Shown piece after piece: positions 9,301 to 20,427 of a DNA stretch of 64,000 nt. A program made the translations under genes and the position numbers. The notes under the pieces were generated by a model that saw nothing but the letters and a program-made list of their open reading frames with translations, made no database searches and was not told where the DNA came from. The stretch is taken from assembly GCF_026965535.1 (NCBI RefSeq), contig NZ_CP114039.1:3410001-3474000 (forward strand), read 5' to 3'. The DNA is from Corallococcus sp. NCRR (GTDB taxonomy: Bacteria > Myxococcota > Myxococcia > Myxococcales > Myxococcaceae). Numbering within the stretch: the first letter of the stretch is position 1; the number at the start of each line of letters is the position of its first letter.

Positions 9301-10543
9301 GGGCGAGCATCCCGGCCTCCGCGCCCGGGTCCGTGGGGTCGATCCACAGGGCGGGCGTGCCGGGGACGTGGACGATGGCGTGGTTGAAGAAGCCCATGCC
9401 CGGAAGCTCCGGCACGTCCTCGCGCCCGGAGCGCACCAGCGCCACGTGCGCGGGGATGCCCGCGCCGCGCAGCAGGCCCACGAGCAGCGTGGACATCTCC
9501 TTGCAGTCGCCGTACTGGCGCGCGAGCACCTGCTTCGGCGGTGCGGGGACGATGGCGGCGGCGCCGAACTCCAGGCCCGTGTAGCGCACCGACTCCCGCA
9601 CCTCCTCCAAGAGCCGCTGCGCCACGACGCGGCGGTCCTTGGTGCCCTTCGCGAGCGCGCGGGCCCGGGCCTGGAGCGACGCGCCGTCCAGCTGCGCCTC
9701 CACGATGGCGTCATAGGCCCGGGCCACCTCGTTCCAGGAGCGGCCCGTGGAGAAGGCCACGTGCGGCTGGAAGGCCTGGGCGGCGGGCAGGTCCGCCTCC
9801 AGCGGCGTCACGGCGGCGTAGGGCCCGCCTTCGAAGCTCAGCCGCTTGCGGTCGGACTGGTGCTGCGGCAGCGGCTCCAGCGGCAGCCCCTGGACGCGCA
9901 GCGCGAGCTGGGTGCTGGGGGCCACGTCGATGGCCAGGCGCACCTTGCGCACGGGCACGGGGCTGGCGAAGTAGAAGTGCGTGACGACGCCCGCGTCGAA
10001 GAACGCCTGCGTGTCCTCCACCACGGACTCCATCTCCACGATGCTGCCGGGCCGCAGCGAGGGCAGCGGCGCGCGCAACGCGCGGGTGTCGCTGTAGACG
10101 TCCGGCGCGGAGTCCTCCACGGGCGCGTCGTGCAGCGTCCCCTCATCCAGCGGGTGCTCCTTCCCGTCCGGTGTAATCACGCGGGCGCGGAGGACGGGGC
10201 GCTGCTGGCGCCAGGGGGACCACTCGGCGCGGGCCTCGGCCCACTGGCGCACGCCCGCGGCGGTGAGGATGCGGAAGACGTTGCGGTGGGTGGTGCGCCA
10301 GCGGTGGGGCCCCAGCTCCTGGTAGTTGCCCTCCCGCAGCAGCACCTCCACGTCTCCGCCCCCGGCGGGCGCGGGAAGCTTCGCGGCGCTGGCGGCCATG
10401 GCGGAGGCGGAGGCCGTGAAGGCCGGCCCTTCCCAGGGCAGGGCGCGCTCGGCGCCCAGGGCGGGAAGTGCGGCGAGGAGCAGGCAGAGCAGCGTGGAGG
10501 ACGTCGCGTTCCGGCGGGCCGGAACGGATGAGGCATGGCGCAT
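6380..10543 (-). CDS. Large exported DUF3857-transglutaminase-TPR protein
   Basis: 1387 residues from the ATG at 10543, chosen because it gives a signal peptide (after MRHASSVPARRN, a hydrophobic run TLLCLLLAALPALGA); the longer frame adds 32 unlikely residues. Order: signal to about 31, DUF3857 beta-sandwich about 60-230, transglutaminase core about 260-410, further beta-rich region to about 700, then TPR-like helical repeats to the C-terminus. The papain-like triad looks complete: C347 in YGDCKE, H388 in FNHAI and D402 in LWIDPTD. Family members are exported and mostly uncharacterised; a role in peptide cleavage or cross-linking in the envelope is plausible. A second protein with the same domains in a different order lies at 16505-20167. 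Confidence 0.85.
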   Translation of the reverse strand: MRHASSVPARRNATSSTLLCLLLAALPALGAERALPWEGPAFTASASAMAASAAKLPAPAGGGDVEVLLREGNYQELGPHRWRTTHRNVFRILTAAGVRQWAEARAEWSPWRQQRPVLRARVITPDGKEHPLDEGTLHDAPVEDSAPDVYSDTRALRAPLPSLRPGSIVEMESVVEDTQAFFDAGVVTHFYFASPVPVRKVRLAIDVAPSTQLALRVQGLPLEPLPQHQSDRKRLSFEGGPYAAVTPLEADLPAAQAFQPHVAFSTGRSWNEVARAYDAIVEAQLDGASLQARARALAKGTKDRRVVAQRLLEEVRESVRYTGLEFGAAAIVPAPPKQVLARQYGDCKEMSTLLVGLLRGAGIPAHVALVRSGREDVPELPGMGFFNHAIVHVPGTPALWIDPTDPGAEAGMLAPELQGRHALVAAPDTQGLTVIDESLPSANTALFTRTVELSDEGPARVKETRELSGSLAVQYRRMLRAVRPDDLRRNLEALATAQYQGTLEGMKHTSLEEGSGPFRLELDVASARFATTGWRSVRVPLRLDSPLAWLPDSLDDVRELLPDELGRKPVLPAKRKADLVLPVAYRAEVRYRLRPPQGFAVRTVPRDETLPLGPATLALGYTRESDGGLTATFRFDTVKRRYTPDEVTAFRTALATFAHRPPLEVEFEDRGARLVEAGRVKDGLDLYEKRLTSRAESAQVRARYAGTLLRLGFGGQARIEARRAVEQRPSSPLVHHVLAWVLQHDPQGQPMRPGADLEGAVAACRKAIALEPDNIAANALLADLLEHNREGERFGRGAPLTEAVATWRHLRDDLHAQDVDDRLIAALFRSGATAEALEAARQAAPSDLRTKVLVMTTAERQGIPEAIAAADLEFEGPDARRQALALAGNHLLTRGRAGDAVKLFEAALKGAYDPDRQFQLELAKNARDGKNAKEEKGPEALVRRIVKAAWTARDAKDFKATIRPLLSNRDREDSTLGRKLELLQAQASRFSRTSLDTVGESSMADLAVAALDLKVEGQEKIGYRVRLKFLLGAQVYEDAWYIVNESNQLRLLGSVTDPRPLGAEALRWLDAGKLKQALVWIEWAVADTRAVGPAGLSPLASFANTLRGFSGAEGVTHLRAACAYLGASTGDARVLAALRAQAQYASGDERHRLMLALAVATRASGQSPNAEVILDEVRSDVPQSADAFWLKREMLTERGRWAELRQVSESRLGLLHTDSLGFESLMLASLNLGDWARLDEVTRELMDLGGAGADAYRTLAWAALHRGRVKPEDIAWAQKAVRLGAEGDTTPTTLLAALLVESGKLVEARKLVDDAMDLGGADTPADAGLLYVKARLAESFGLTEAARGLYRAVPPDDATDARSFHRLAQARLHRRGAASPATATRTE

Positions 10544-10772
10544 GGGCGTGGAAGCGCGCCCGTCCAGACGGGGATCGGCGGATGAAGGAGGACGCGCGGC
10601 GCAAAGCCTAACGAATCCCCCGTATGGAATGACACGCACGGGCTGTCATGGCCGCGAGCGGCTTTCGTCCCAATGATTGCTCAAATGTAATGGATTGATT
10701 GGATACCGGGTAAATCAGGTGGGTGCGCCAGGACCGGGGAGGGCCGGAGAATGCGCTAATCTCCCGGGCCCG

Positions 10773-11915
10773 ATGCCCCGTCTCCTCTCGCCCGCGCAGG
10801 CCTGGCTGTTCGGCCGTGGCGTGGACCTCACCGTGTTCGCCGGCAGCGCGCTCGTGTCCGTGGCCTTCGTGCTGGCCGCGCCGTGGCTGGGGGCGGTGGG
10901 GGACACGCCCGCGTGGGCGTGGCTGTTGTTCGTGGTGGGCGTGGACGTGGCGCACGTCTGGTCCACGCTGTTCCGCACGTACCTGGATGGCGAGGAGGTG
11001 TCTCGCCGCCCGGGCCTCTACGTGGGCGCGCCGCTCGCCGCGTACACGGCGGGCGTCTTCGCGTACATGGTGTCCCCGGCCGCGTTCTGGAGCCTGTTCG
11101 CGTACGTGGCGCTGTTCCACTTCATCCGCCAGCAGTACGGCTGGGTGGCGCTCTACGACCGCAAGGCGCGCGCGTCCGCCTTCGAGCGGCGCCTGGACGC
11201 CGCGGCCGTCTACGCCGCCACGCTGGGCCCCGTCGTGTGGTGGCACGCGAACCTGCCCCGCGCGTTCTGGTGGTTCGTGGAGAACGACTTCCTCTCCGGC
11301 CTCCCGCGGTGGATGGGCACCGCGGCGCTGGGCGCGCACGCGGCGGTGCTCACGCTGTGGGCCGGCTTCCAGGCCGTGCGCATCGCGCGCGGTGAAGGCG
11401 TGCAGGCCGGCAAGGTGCTGCTGGTGGTGGCCACGTGGGTGGCGTGGTTCGGCGGCATCGTGCTGGCGCGGGACGACTTCGCGTTCACGGTGATGAACGT
11501 GGTGCTGCACGGCGTGCCGTACTTCGCGCTCCTGTTCCGCTACGCACGCGGGCGCCACGCGGAAGGGGGCTTCGGCGACATGGGCGTGCTCCTGCGTGCG
11601 GGGCTGCCGGGCTTCCTGCTGTTCCTCGCGGGACTGGCGCTCATGGAAGAGGGGTTGTGGGACGTGCTGGTGTGGCACGACCGCCCGGTGTTGTTTGGCG
11701 ACGGTGGACCCGCCCTGGAGGCGGATGTGCTGGCGCTCGTGGTGCCGCTGCTTGCGCTGCCGCAGGCCACGCACTACGTGCTGGATGCATTCATCTGGAA
11801 GGCTGGCCGGGAGCCCGCGTTGCTGGTCCGGCTCGGCTGGTCCCGGGCGGGCCAGGGGCCCTCAAACGTCAGCCAGGCGCACAAGGTGGTAGCCATTCCC
11901 GGAAGAGGTGAATAG
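10773..11915 (+). CDS. Multipass membrane protein, conserved hypothetical
   Basis: 380 residues starting at MPRLLSPAQAW; the 32-residue upstream extension covers an AT-richer leader and was dropped. It has about nine to ten hydrophobic segments, for example LTVFAGSALVSVAFVLAAPWL, WAWLLFVVGVDVAHVWSTL and PYFALLFRYA, and several histidines in or near helices (VDVAHVW, ALFHFIRQQYGW, PQATHYVLDAFIW). The repeated His/Tyr-rich pattern resembles uncharacterised membrane proteins of myxobacteria, but I cannot name a family. It ends 13 bases before the preferred start of the trehalose gene on the same strand, so the two may be co-transcribed. The 229 bases upstream (10544-10772) include a short AT-rich patch (10660-10710) that may carry the promoter. 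Confidence 0.75.
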   Translation: MPRLLSPAQAWLFGRGVDLTVFAGSALVSVAFVLAAPWLGAVGDTPAWAWLLFVVGVDVAHVWSTLFRTYLDGEEVSRRPGLYVGAPLAAYTAGVFAYMVSPAAFWSLFAYVALFHFIRQQYGWVALYDRKARASAFERRLDAAAVYAATLGPVVWWHANLPRAFWWFVENDFLSGLPRWMGTAALGAHAAVLTLWAGFQAVRIARGEGVQAGKVLLVVATWVAWFGGIVLARDDFAFTVMNVVLHGVPYFALLFRYARGRHAEGGFGDMGVLLRAGLPGFLLFLAGLALMEEGLWDVLVWHDRPVLFGDGGPALEADVLALVVPLLALPQATHYVLDAFIWKAGREPALLVRLGWSRAGQGPSNVSQAHKVVAIPGRGE

Positions 11916-11928
11916 AGCTAGTGGGTCT

Positions 11929-14100
<2,172 letters not shown>

Positions 14101-14121
14101 CCTCCGGGCGCGGCGTGGGCC

Positions 14122-16419
14122 TCAGAGGTTGAAGCCCACGTTGCCCACGGAGATGCTGGGCCCGAAGATGAAGGACCACTTGCTGGAGGGCACCACGGTG
14201 TCGGTGGTGGGGTCGCCGCTGGTGCGCCGGGTGATGTCGCCCCGGAACTCGCGGGCAATCCATGCGTTGGCGCCCACCGCCGCGCCCGGGCCAATGGGCA
14301 CCCGCAGCCCCAGGCCCAGCACGGCCGCGAGCGTGGGCGGGAACTGGATGTCCCCGGACTGCGGCACCAGGCCCAGGCCCATCAGGCCCATTTCAATGCC
14401 CAGCAGGCGCTCCTGGCCCTCGTTGTTGAGCAGCGCCAGGCGCGACAGCACGCCGAAGTTGACCGCCAGCTGTCCCGTGGGCTGCGTCGCGCGGTAGAGG
14501 CCCGCGGGGATGGTGGCCATGGTGTAGAGGCGGAACATGCCGCCGCGCACGATGGCGGTCCACTGCGCGGACGGCAGGCCCGTGCGGTCCACGGTGGAGA
14601 GGGCGTAGCGGGACTCGTCCGCGACGTGCGCCACCTGCACGAGGATGCGGTCGTACTGGCCCAGGTTGCCCTGCACGGGGATGACGCGCATCTCGCCCTT
14701 GGGCCGCAGGAACAGGCGCTGGTCCACGCTGCTCTCGCCCCGGACGGAGCCGTCCGACTTCGTCACGGTGATGCGCAGGGTGATTTCCTGGTTGCCCTCC
14801 TCCGGCGTGAGGCGCTCGCGGTGGACGACGACGCGGCAGGTGTTGCGCATGGCGTACTCCAGCCGGTGCGGACGGCTGGGGGAGAGCTTCTCGTCGTTGC
14901 CCTCCTTGTCCGCGCAGACGAGCTCCACCAGGTTCTCCACGTTGGTGGGCACGCTGGCTTCACGCACCGCGCGCTGCACGCGCTCGTCGGTGAGGAACAG
15001 GTCGGACGTGGCCAGCTCCGCCGGCAGCGTGGGCAGCCGGTAGCCGAAGCGCAGCGACACGAAGCCGCCGGAGGTCGCCTCGCCCTGGATGAGCGTGGCG
15101 GACTCGCGCACCGTCACGGTGTAGGCCCCGCCCAGCGGGCGCAGCACGAAGCGGCCCAGGCCGCCGTTGGACGCCACCGTCACCTCCGCGGGGCGGTTGG
15201 TGGGCACGAAGTCGATGGCGCCGTGGCCGGGCAGCTCCAGGGTCGCGCGGGGGACGGGGGCCGCATGGGTGTCCGCCGTATCCGACGCCACCACCGTGCC
15301 GTCCACGCGCGACGTGATGGCGGTGACGACGACCTGGGGCTCGTTGGTTCCGCTGGTGCGCAGGAGCACGTACGTGCCGTCCTGCGCCTTCACCACGCGC
15401 TCCACCCGCACGCGCGCGCCGTTCACCGTCCACAAGAGGCCGCGCGGGTCGTGCGCGCAGGACGCGTCCAGGCGCATCACCAGCCCGGAGTTCTCCGCGT
15501 CGCGCAGCACCGTGCCCTCCACGGCGGTGATGGGGCACGCGAGCACGGGCAGCGTCTCCGAGAAGGACGTCTCCAGCGCGTCCCCCTTCGCGAAGAACAC
15601 GCGCGGCACCAGCCGCAGGCGCAGCGCCACCGTGGGGTTCAGCCCCGGCACGTTGCGGATGGACACAGCGCCCTCGGTCACCTCGCATCGCGCGGTGCCG
15701 CAGTCCACGGACGCGATGGCCTCCGAGTGCGTCACCGCCGCGTAGCCGGGGCCCTTGGACAGGTCCACGCCGGAGGACTGCACCAGGGGCCGCGTGAGCA
15801 CGGTGCGGCCGGGGCGCAGGCGGAAGTACTCGTCGTCCAGGAAGCGCCCGTTGGCGTCGTACGTGGACACGTCCGCGCCCCGGCGGCCGTAGGCGGGGAC
15901 CCAGGACAGCACCGCGTCCGTGGGCAGGCCGGGCGTCAGCGGGACGGCGCACTCGTTGGGTCCGTTGGGCTCCATGCAGACGTCCTGCCCGTCCAGGGAG
16001 GCCGTCTTCGGATCCACGCCCCGGGGCGTCCCGGACCAGGCGATGGCCACGTTCTTCAGGCCGGTGCCCTTGAGCTCCAGCCGCCCGTCGTCCGGGTAGA
16101 ACGTGGTGGAGGCGCTGTCGATGCGCGGGAAGGGGCCGGTGGCCACCACCACCACGGTCTCGGTGGCCGTGGCGCAGGAGGCCTCGTCCGCGGCGACCTT
16201 CAGCTCCAGCGTGCGGTTGGATTCATCCGCGCGCGTGGGCGGCTTGAGCGTGCGGCCCTCCGGCCCCAGCACCCAGCCGCCGCGCACGGGGCCGCACAGC
16301 ACGCCCTTGGGGATGACCTCCACCGCCCGCGCGCCTTCGGGAAGCTGGACGACAGGGGAGGCGGTGGCGGCCGTCGCCACCAGCAGGCAGCCAAGGACGA
16401 GCGCGCGTGCAGGGTGCAT
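14122..16419 (-). CDS. Large exported protein of unknown function, C-terminal barrel-like segment
   Basis: 765 residues with a clear signal peptide (ALVLGCLLVATAATASPVV). The middle is beta-rich and Cys-containing (short disulfide-type loops such as CMEPNGPNEC and DCGTARCEV) and looks like a series of Ig-like or filamin-like sandwich domains. The last 150-180 residues alternate hydrophobic and polar residues (LAVNFGVLSRLALL, IEMGLMGLGLVP, VGANAWIAREF) and end in VGNVGFNL, as in outer-membrane beta-barrel proteins. It may therefore be a surface or outer-membrane protein with periplasmic domains. It lies 85 bases downstream of the transglutaminase-TPR gene on the same strand and is probably co-expressed. 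I recognise no named family. Confidence 0.75.
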   Translation of the reverse strand: MHPARALVLGCLLVATAATASPVVQLPEGARAVEVIPKGVLCGPVRGGWVLGPEGRTLKPPTRADESNRTLELKVAADEASCATATETVVVVATGPFPRIDSASTTFYPDDGRLELKGTGLKNVAIAWSGTPRGVDPKTASLDGQDVCMEPNGPNECAVPLTPGLPTDAVLSWVPAYGRRGADVSTYDANGRFLDDEYFRLRPGRTVLTRPLVQSSGVDLSKGPGYAAVTHSEAIASVDCGTARCEVTEGAVSIRNVPGLNPTVALRLRLVPRVFFAKGDALETSFSETLPVLACPITAVEGTVLRDAENSGLVMRLDASCAHDPRGLLWTVNGARVRVERVVKAQDGTYVLLRTSGTNEPQVVVTAITSRVDGTVVASDTADTHAAPVPRATLELPGHGAIDFVPTNRPAEVTVASNGGLGRFVLRPLGGAYTVTVRESATLIQGEATSGGFVSLRFGYRLPTLPAELATSDLFLTDERVQRAVREASVPTNVENLVELVCADKEGNDEKLSPSRPHRLEYAMRNTCRVVVHRERLTPEEGNQEITLRITVTKSDGSVRGESSVDQRLFLRPKGEMRVIPVQGNLGQYDRILVQVAHVADESRYALSTVDRTGLPSAQWTAIVRGGMFRLYTMATIPAGLYRATQPTGQLAVNFGVLSRLALLNNEGQERLLGIEMGLMGLGLVPQSGDIQFPPTLAAVLGLGLRVPIGPGAAVGANAWIAREFRGDITRRTSGDPTTDTVVPSSKWSFIFGPSISVGNVGFNL

Positions 16420-16504
16420 GCATCTGCTTAAGCACGGAGGGCCGCGTCCGGGTCAAGCCCTCCGTGCTCCTGCGACAGCAGGCAGGCGTCGCGAGTGTCC
16501 GCGA

Positions 16505-19500
16505 TTACCGCGAAGCCGTCTTCTGCCCCGGCCCCTGCAAGAGGATGCGGCGGCCGAAGGCGCGGTCCACCCGGCCCAGGAACTCACGGAACTGCGGGTA
16601 CTCGTCCGCCTTGATGCGGGCGACGGAGAGGGCCACTTCACCGTCGGCGATGAGCGCGCCGTTCTCCACGCGGTAGCTGAGCTTCACGCGGCCGAACTTC
16701 GTGGTCTCCTCCACCGCCTGCGGCATGTCCGCCACGGTGTAGCCGCCGGGCAGCGTGTAGCGCAGCTTGAAGGTGTTCACCCACGGGCTCTGCATCACCA
16801 GGTCGAAGCGGCGCTCGGCGAGCGACGCGTAGGCCTGCTGATACGTGCGCCCCGTGCCGAAGGGCAGGAAGCGCAGGCTGCCGCCGGGCAGCACCTCCGC
16901 GTAGCGCGGGATGCCCATGTTGAAGTCCAGCGTCACGTCGTCATCCAGGCGGGTGGTGTCGCTGAGCTTCACCTCGCGCACGGTGAGGCCGGGGAAGCTC
17001 TGGGCCCAGGCGCGCTCGAAGGTGGACTTGCGCGTGGACTCCGGACGGTAGGCGCGGCGGTAGTCCGGCGCGGACTGGCCGGACACGCTGCTCTGGCCCT
17101 TCACGTCCGCGCCGCCGTCCGGCCGCAGCGCCACGTCCATGGCCAGCGTCGTCTTGTTGTCCTCCGCCTTCGCCTCCGGCGTGGTGAGGAAGTTGCTCGT
17201 CCCGTTGGGGTCCACCACCAGCACGTTGGCCACGCGGTCCGCGCTGGGCAGTTCCTTGGCGCCGTGGAACTCCGCCGTGCCGTCCAGGTACAGGTCGAAC
17301 CTGGGCACGTACGCGATGGCGTGGTTGAAGGCCGCCAGCGACGCGGGCTCCGCGTCCAGCGCGCCCAGGTTGCGCATGCGCAGCAGCACCAGCCGGCTGT
17401 CCACGCCCGCCACCTTCAGCATGGAGTGGATGAGGCTCGCCTTGTCCTTGCAGTCGCCGAAGCGGCGGGCCAGCACGCGGTCCACGCGATACGGCTTGAA
17501 GCCGTGGATGCCGAACTCCAGCGCCACGTAGCGGGTGTTGGTGACGACGAAGGAGTAGATGGCGCGCACCACGGCCAGCTGGTCCTTGCGGTCCACGCCG
17601 GTGAGCACCTGGTCCACGGTGGTCTTCAGCTCCGCGTTGGGCTGGAGCTGGTCGCGCACCAGGCCCCACCAGTAGTGGCCCACCTGGTCCCACGTCTTGT
17701 ACGTGGAGATGTGCAGGTTCTGGGCGACCTCCGCCCAGCCCGGCATGCCCGGCTCCGGCACCACCTTGGAGACGTGCTTCGCGCCGAAGCGGTACACGGT
17801 GCGGCCGGATTCAGGGGCCTCCTGCTGCTGGTCCACGCCGGCCAGGCGGCTCTTGTTCCAGTACAGCGGCCGCTCCTTGGGCATGTCCACGACGTACTGG
17901 AAGCGCACCTTCGGGTAGACGCCCTGCACGCTCTCCACGTCGCCCCAGTAGTCGGACAGCAGGTTGTCCTGCGCGGTGTCGTCCAGGCGGTAGGTGAGCT
18001 CCAGCGTGTCACCGGCGGACAGCGACGGGAACGACAGGATGCGCGCGCGGGCGTCGTAGTACATGCCCGTCCACGGCTCGTTGATGTTGCGGTCCGCGTC
18101 GCCGTAGCTGTCCACCACGGATCCGTCCGGCTTCGTCACGCGGGCGCGCAGCACGCGCACCTCCTGGCGGTCCGGCGAGTACGTCACCGGCACGCTGCGG
18201 AACGCGTCCACGCCGCGCTGGTTGAACACGCGCACCACCATCTGCTGCATGCGGCTGGACAGGCCGCTCTTCTGCACGCGCACGTAGGTGTTGTCCACGA
18301 GGTACAGGGCGTCCTCGTTCATGTAGCCCTCGGCCTCCTTGGACAGGGGCTTCGCGTCCACCAGGTACTGGGTGCCCGCGCTCTCGGACTCACCCTTGAG
18401 CGTGCGCAGGGCCTCCTTGAGGCCGGGGTTCTGCGGGCGCAGCACCAGCGACTTCTCGAAGGCGGCCAGGGCGGGCTCGCGCTGACCGGCGGCGAGCAGC
18501 GCGCGGCCCTCGCGCTCGTACACCTCCGGCTCGTCCGGGGAGAGCGCCTTGGCCTCCGTGAAGAGGGCGGAGGCCTCCTCCACGGCGCCGTTGGCGGCCT
18601 TGAGCTCCGCCAGCCGCACGCGGCTGCCGTTGTCGAAGGGGTTCAGGTCGGTGAGCTTCGCGTACTCGCGCTCGGCGGCGTCCACCTTGCCCGCGTCCGC
18701 GAGCATGGAGGCCAGCTGGCGGCGGGTGTTGGTGTCGTCGTAGCGCAGCGCCAGCACCACGCGCATGCGGTCCATGGCCTCCTGCGCGCGGCCCAGCTGA
18801 CGGGACGCCGCGGCGGCCACGCGCACCACGCGGGGCACGCGCGGCTGCTGGCGGAAGGCCTCTTCAATCAACGCGTGCGCCCGGGCGCGCTCGCCCAGGG
18901 CCTCCGCCGCGCGGGCGAGCAGGAGGCGCGCGCCCGGCACATTGCGGCCGTCCTCCACCTCCAGGAGGGGGGCGAGCAGCGGCTGCACGCGCTCCGGGTG
19001 GCCGCGGTCCATCTCATGGTCCGCCAGCGCCAGGCGCGCGGGGGCGTAGGTGGGGTCCGCCTTCACGGCGGCCTCCAGGAAGCGGCGGCGCTCGTTGAGG
19101 TCGTCCGTCTGGGTGTTGGCGGCCAGGACCTGGAGGCGCGCGTCGTTGGGGCCGGTCTCCGCCGCGAGCGCGGCCTCGGCGCTGGCGGTGTGCTCGCGCT
19201 CGTCATACGCGCGGAAGAAGGACAGCACCTGGGCGTAGTCGCCGCGCAGCTGGGCGTCGTCCGGGTTCTTCTCCACCAGCGCGCGCAGCGAGGAGGTCAG
19301 CGTGGGCAAAGGCTGCGGCGCGGGCGCGGGCATGCGCTCCAGGGCGGGGGCCTTGGCGGGCAGCGAGGCGCGGGCGGAGGCCGTCTCCGAGCGCAGGTAG
19401 AAGCCCAGCGGGCCGGACTCCTGGCACACCTTCACCAGCACGCGGTTGAGGCCCTTCTTGAGCTTCACCGACACGCGCGTCTGGTCCGGGCGCGGCAGGT

Positions 19501-20167
19501 TGTAGCGGTCCTCCTTGGACGCGAGCTGCCCGTTCACCCACAGGCGGTAGCCGCCGGAAGTGCCCAGGCCCAGCGCCACGCGCGTGTCCTGGGGCACCTC
19601 CAGCCAGGTGAGCGCGTACGCCACGGACTCCTTGTTGGGGCGCACCGCGGTGGCCAGGTCCACGTATCCGTCCGCGGACGTGACGGACAGCTTGCGCCAG
19701 GTGGCCTCGTGGCCCTTGGCGCCGGGGTAGCGCGCGGTGAGGTCCAGGTTGGCGGCCTCCGGACCGAAGTCCGTGTCGCAGCCGGCCTTGCCCTCGTTCT
19801 CGAAGCCGCCCACGACGTAGTAGTCGTTGACGAAGCCCAGCCACTGGCGGACCTCGTTGGCGCGCACCATGCGGCCGCGCGAGCGCTCCGCGTCCATGAG
19901 CAGCAGCTGCGCGGTGGTGCGCGTGTTCACGTCCGACGCGCGGCGCGAGGCAATCTGCTGATAGGTGCTCACCAGCGGGGTGAGGTCCTCCACGTCATCC
20001 ACCAACGCGTGCATGCGCAGCAGCGCGGCGCCGCCGCGTGGCGAGTTGGCGGCCTTGACGGCCTCGGCCGCGTACTCGCGGGCCCGGTCGTCCGCGTTCG
20101 GCTTCGCGAGCCCCAGCACGGGGCAGGTGAGCACGACAAGTGCGGCCAGCGATGTGAAACGCGACAT
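16505..20167 (-). CDS. Large exported TPR-DUF3857-transglutaminase protein
   Basis: 1220 residues with a signal peptide (FTSLAALVVLTCPVLGLA). Order: helical N-terminus, a beta-sandwich resembling a galactose-binding fold (about 125-230, with GYRLWVNGQL and LNRVLVKVC), TPR repeats (about 260-560), DUF3857 (about 600-790), a transglutaminase core (about 850-980) and a beta-rich C-terminus. The triad appears intact: C906 in FGDCKDK, H949 in FNHAIAY and D962 in LYLDGTAEF. It has the same architecture elements as the protein at 6380-10543 but with the TPRs ahead of the enzyme domain, so the two are rearranged paralogues. An RBS-like AGGAGAA lies upstream of the ATG. Substrate unknown; exported peptidase or cross-linking activity is an inference from the fold. 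Confidence 0.87.
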   Translation of the reverse strand: MSRFTSLAALVVLTCPVLGLAKPNADDRAREYAAEAVKAANSPRGGAALLRMHALVDDVEDLTPLVSTYQQIASRRASDVNTRTTAQLLLMDAERSRGRMVRANEVRQWLGFVNDYYVVGGFENEGKAGCDTDFGPEAANLDLTARYPGAKGHEATWRKLSVTSADGYVDLATAVRPNKESVAYALTWLEVPQDTRVALGLGTSGGYRLWVNGQLASKEDRYNLPRPDQTRVSVKLKKGLNRVLVKVCQESGPLGFYLRSETASARASLPAKAPALERMPAPAPQPLPTLTSSLRALVEKNPDDAQLRGDYAQVLSFFRAYDEREHTASAEAALAAETGPNDARLQVLAANTQTDDLNERRRFLEAAVKADPTYAPARLALADHEMDRGHPERVQPLLAPLLEVEDGRNVPGARLLLARAAEALGERARAHALIEEAFRQQPRVPRVVRVAAAASRQLGRAQEAMDRMRVVLALRYDDTNTRRQLASMLADAGKVDAAEREYAKLTDLNPFDNGSRVRLAELKAANGAVEEASALFTEAKALSPDEPEVYEREGRALLAAGQREPALAAFEKSLVLRPQNPGLKEALRTLKGESESAGTQYLVDAKPLSKEAEGYMNEDALYLVDNTYVRVQKSGLSSRMQQMVVRVFNQRGVDAFRSVPVTYSPDRQEVRVLRARVTKPDGSVVDSYGDADRNINEPWTGMYYDARARILSFPSLSAGDTLELTYRLDDTAQDNLLSDYWGDVESVQGVYPKVRFQYVVDMPKERPLYWNKSRLAGVDQQQEAPESGRTVYRFGAKHVSKVVPEPGMPGWAEVAQNLHISTYKTWDQVGHYWWGLVRDQLQPNAELKTTVDQVLTGVDRKDQLAVVRAIYSFVVTNTRYVALEFGIHGFKPYRVDRVLARRFGDCKDKASLIHSMLKVAGVDSRLVLLRMRNLGALDAEPASLAAFNHAIAYVPRFDLYLDGTAEFHGAKELPSADRVANVLVVDPNGTSNFLTTPEAKAEDNKTTLAMDVALRPDGGADVKGQSSVSGQSAPDYRRAYRPESTRKSTFERAWAQSFPGLTVREVKLSDTTRLDDDVTLDFNMGIPRYAEVLPGGSLRFLPFGTGRTYQQAYASLAERRFDLVMQSPWVNTFKLRYTLPGGYTVADMPQAVEETTKFGRVKLSYRVENGALIADGEVALSVARIKADEYPQFREFLGRVDRAFGRRILLQGPGQKTASR

Positions 20168-20350
20168 CCGTTCTCCTCGAAGTTCGACGGCGCCCGGGGG
20201 CAGGCAGGGGGCGGTGACGCCAGTGAACAGGCGGACCCGTCACGGCCTTCCCCTGCATGCGGCCCCGGACGGCGGGCAGGCAACCCATCCGAGCCCCACT
20301 CTATGCCGGACCGGTGTGGGGCGGGGTGGGCCCGTGAAGGCCAGGGCACG

Positions 20351-20394
20351 AAAACGCACAGGGCCGGCGCGGGCGTGGATGCCCGTGCCGGCCC
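20351..20394 (-). terminator. Stem-loop downstream of the chitinase gene
   Basis: Read on the minus strand, a 14-bp GC-rich stem (20381-20394 pairing with 20361-20374, one G-U) with a 6-base loop is followed seven bases later by TTTT (20351-20354). It lies 33 bases beyond the chitinase stop. The short, displaced T-run makes it a moderate candidate. The rest of the 260-base gap 20168-20427 shows no gene. Confidence 0.5.
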
Positions 20395-20427
20395 CGGTGT
20401 GGGTGCGTTCCCCCGAGGGGGGAGGCG

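Noticed and set aside
7874-10531. 885-codon plus-strand frame opposite the DUF3857 gene
   Set aside because: Low-complexity Arg/His/Val/Gln product; the opposite strand encodes recognisable domains with an intact catalytic triad.
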